From NCBI GenBank assembly GCA_014706295.1, contig JACSVZ010000009.1, positions 38,842,768 to 38,906,767 of the forward strand: a stretch of 64,000 nucleotides of DNA. Direction: 5' to 3'. This document shows, in pieces, positions 62,925 through 64,000 of this stretch. The notes beneath the pieces were generated by a model. The model did not search any database. It was not told the origin of the DNA and saw only the letters and a list, made by a program, of their open reading frames with translations. The stretch's first letter is position 1. Each line of letters starts with the position of its first letter. The translations under genes were made by a program, and so were the position numbers. This stretch comes from Lycocorax pyrrhopterus obiensis (lineage: Eukaryota > Chordata > Aves > Passeriformes > Paradisaeidae).

Positions 62925-63085
62925 GACATCCCGCTGTGCCCAGGTGAGCGATGTGCCAAGCTGGGGTCACACATCCCACTGTGCCCAGGTGAGCGATGTG
63001 CGGGGCTGGGTCACACATCCCACGTTTCCCAGGTGAGCGATGTGCGGGGCTGGGTCACACATCCCACGTTTCCCAGGTGAGCTGT
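62925..63085. repeat. 44-45-bp minisatellite with donor-like core, about four copies
   Basis: The unit contains 'cccaggtgagcgatgtgc' and 'gctgggtcacacatccca'. 'CAGGTGAG' occurs at 62941, 62986, 63030 and 63074. The middle copies are almost identical and the outer ones diverged. It is outside any recognised gene. Confidence 0.92.
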
Positions 63086-64000
63086 GCCCCCGCGGCAGGA
63101 GCGATGTGCCGAGCTGGGCTGTGCAGCTCCGCAGGGGCCCGCAGCAGAGCTGGGTGTGCATCACCCTCTCCCCCAGTGCCTTTATTTCCAAAACAAGGCA
63201 GACTTGGCTCTGCCTCCCCAGACCCCGACGTGCTTGTCCAGCTGGCTGCCGCTGGAATTAAACTGATCCGTAAAACCGACAGTCGGGGTGGTGTCCCCGC
63301 TGCCGAGGTCCCTGTCACCCCCCAGAACAAACCCAAACGCTGCCCTTCATCTTCTCTCCCGAATTGTTGCTCCGTCTATTTTGCACAGATTCATTTATTA
63401 TTTTTGCATCTCTCCAATTAACTGATTTGCAATTCATTCCTATGCAAGCGGAGCTGTTCCTGTCCAAGTCGAGGAGCTGTAAATCTTGGATCTATTGAGC
63501 TGACAGGGGAATATATTTCATTTTTCCCCATGAATCATTTGCCATCCTTATTGCAGAAAAATGGCAAAATTATGGTGTACTGTGTTTTCATAAATTACTG
63601 CTTTTCTCTCCCCCCCTGCACTCCTCTAATTTGTAATTTCCTGGGAGGATGGGGAGTGTGGGAACCCGGAGTAGCCAGGTGAACAGGGCTTGTTTCTCCC
63701 CAAATTGTCTGAAAATCTGCCTCATCTCTTTTAAATTGTGCATGGAACAACTAATAAAGCTTTCATATGAATTTAAAAACTGATTATTGCGACAAGTTAT
63801 TTTGGTTTGGTGTTAAGAGATTCTCCAGTTAAATTGTGCTGTAAGAAGGAGGGAGCAGTAAGCAGGGATACTTTACTGGGATTTCCCCCCCCCCTTCCTT
63901 TAAATTTCTGCTCTCTTGTATCAAAATCTTGTGCACTGCAGAAAGGTCAGGATTTTTCTGGTCTAGGAATGTAAAAAAATCCTCATCTAGAACCCTATAG
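63086..64000. other. 3' intergenic, AT-rich repeat-poor block
   Basis: From about 63350 the sequence becomes AT-rich, unique and free of CR1, with words such as 'ccaattaactgatttgcaat' and an AATAAA at 63752-63757. It could be a conserved noncoding element, or the end of a longer transcript. No coding sequence is seen. A C-run lies near 63885. Confidence 0.4.

Noticed and set aside
1..64000. A novel multi-gene system
   Set aside because: Only one protein-coding gene and two tRNAs can be supported. Nothing suggests a gene cluster or a mobile genetic system beyond CR1 and a possible LTR.

Overview
The window is nuclear DNA from a bird. It carries many truncated CR1 LINE copies, almost all 3' ends with the usual 'gggaccttaaagatcat' / 'ccttccaacccaaaccatt' core. 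It also holds compact, GT-AG spliced introns of a vertebrate gene, two nuclear tRNA genes, CpG islands and many GC-rich minisatellites. I cannot narrow it further than Aves from the sequence alone.

One protein-coding gene dominates: GPD2, the FAD-linked mitochondrial glycerol-3-phosphate dehydrogenase, on the + strand. A CpG-island promoter with a probable noncoding first exon lies at about 9.54-9.93 kb, and its GTAAGT donor is at 9933. Sixteen coding exons run from 20596 (ATG) to 58802 (TGA). All fifteen junctions between coding exons are GT-AG with matching phases, and they join into 2181 nt (726 codons plus stop) without a break. The protein has an N-terminal mitochondrial/hydrophobic segment, an FAD dinucleotide-binding motif at residues 75-80, the DAO catalytic domain, a C-terminal domain and two EF-hands. 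A 3' UTR of about 2.75 kb ends near a strong AATAAA at 61528.

Layout: 0-9.5 kb is 5' intergenic. It holds a convergent tRNA-Ala(CGC)/tRNA-Gly(GCC) pair inside a CpG-rich block, a six-copy 91-bp satellite, several CR1 pieces, and an AT-rich, repeat-poor stretch (about 6.1-9.5 kb) that may be regulatory. 9.5-61.5 kb is GPD2. 61.5-64 kb is 3' intergenic, with a 44-bp minisatellite and an AT-rich block.

The most unusual feature is that two exon edges of GPD2 have been captured in tandem repeats. The acceptor and first ~33 nt of coding exon 4 occur three times (29165-29404), and the middle copy gives an in-frame, stop-free 81-nt alternative extension. The 3' end and donor of coding exon 6 are copied about 20 times into the following intron (43470-44330), giving a row of near-identical donor sites. 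Two other minisatellites in the window have units carrying splice-site-like cores. I found no new multi-gene system; the repeat/splice-site relationship is the best lead.
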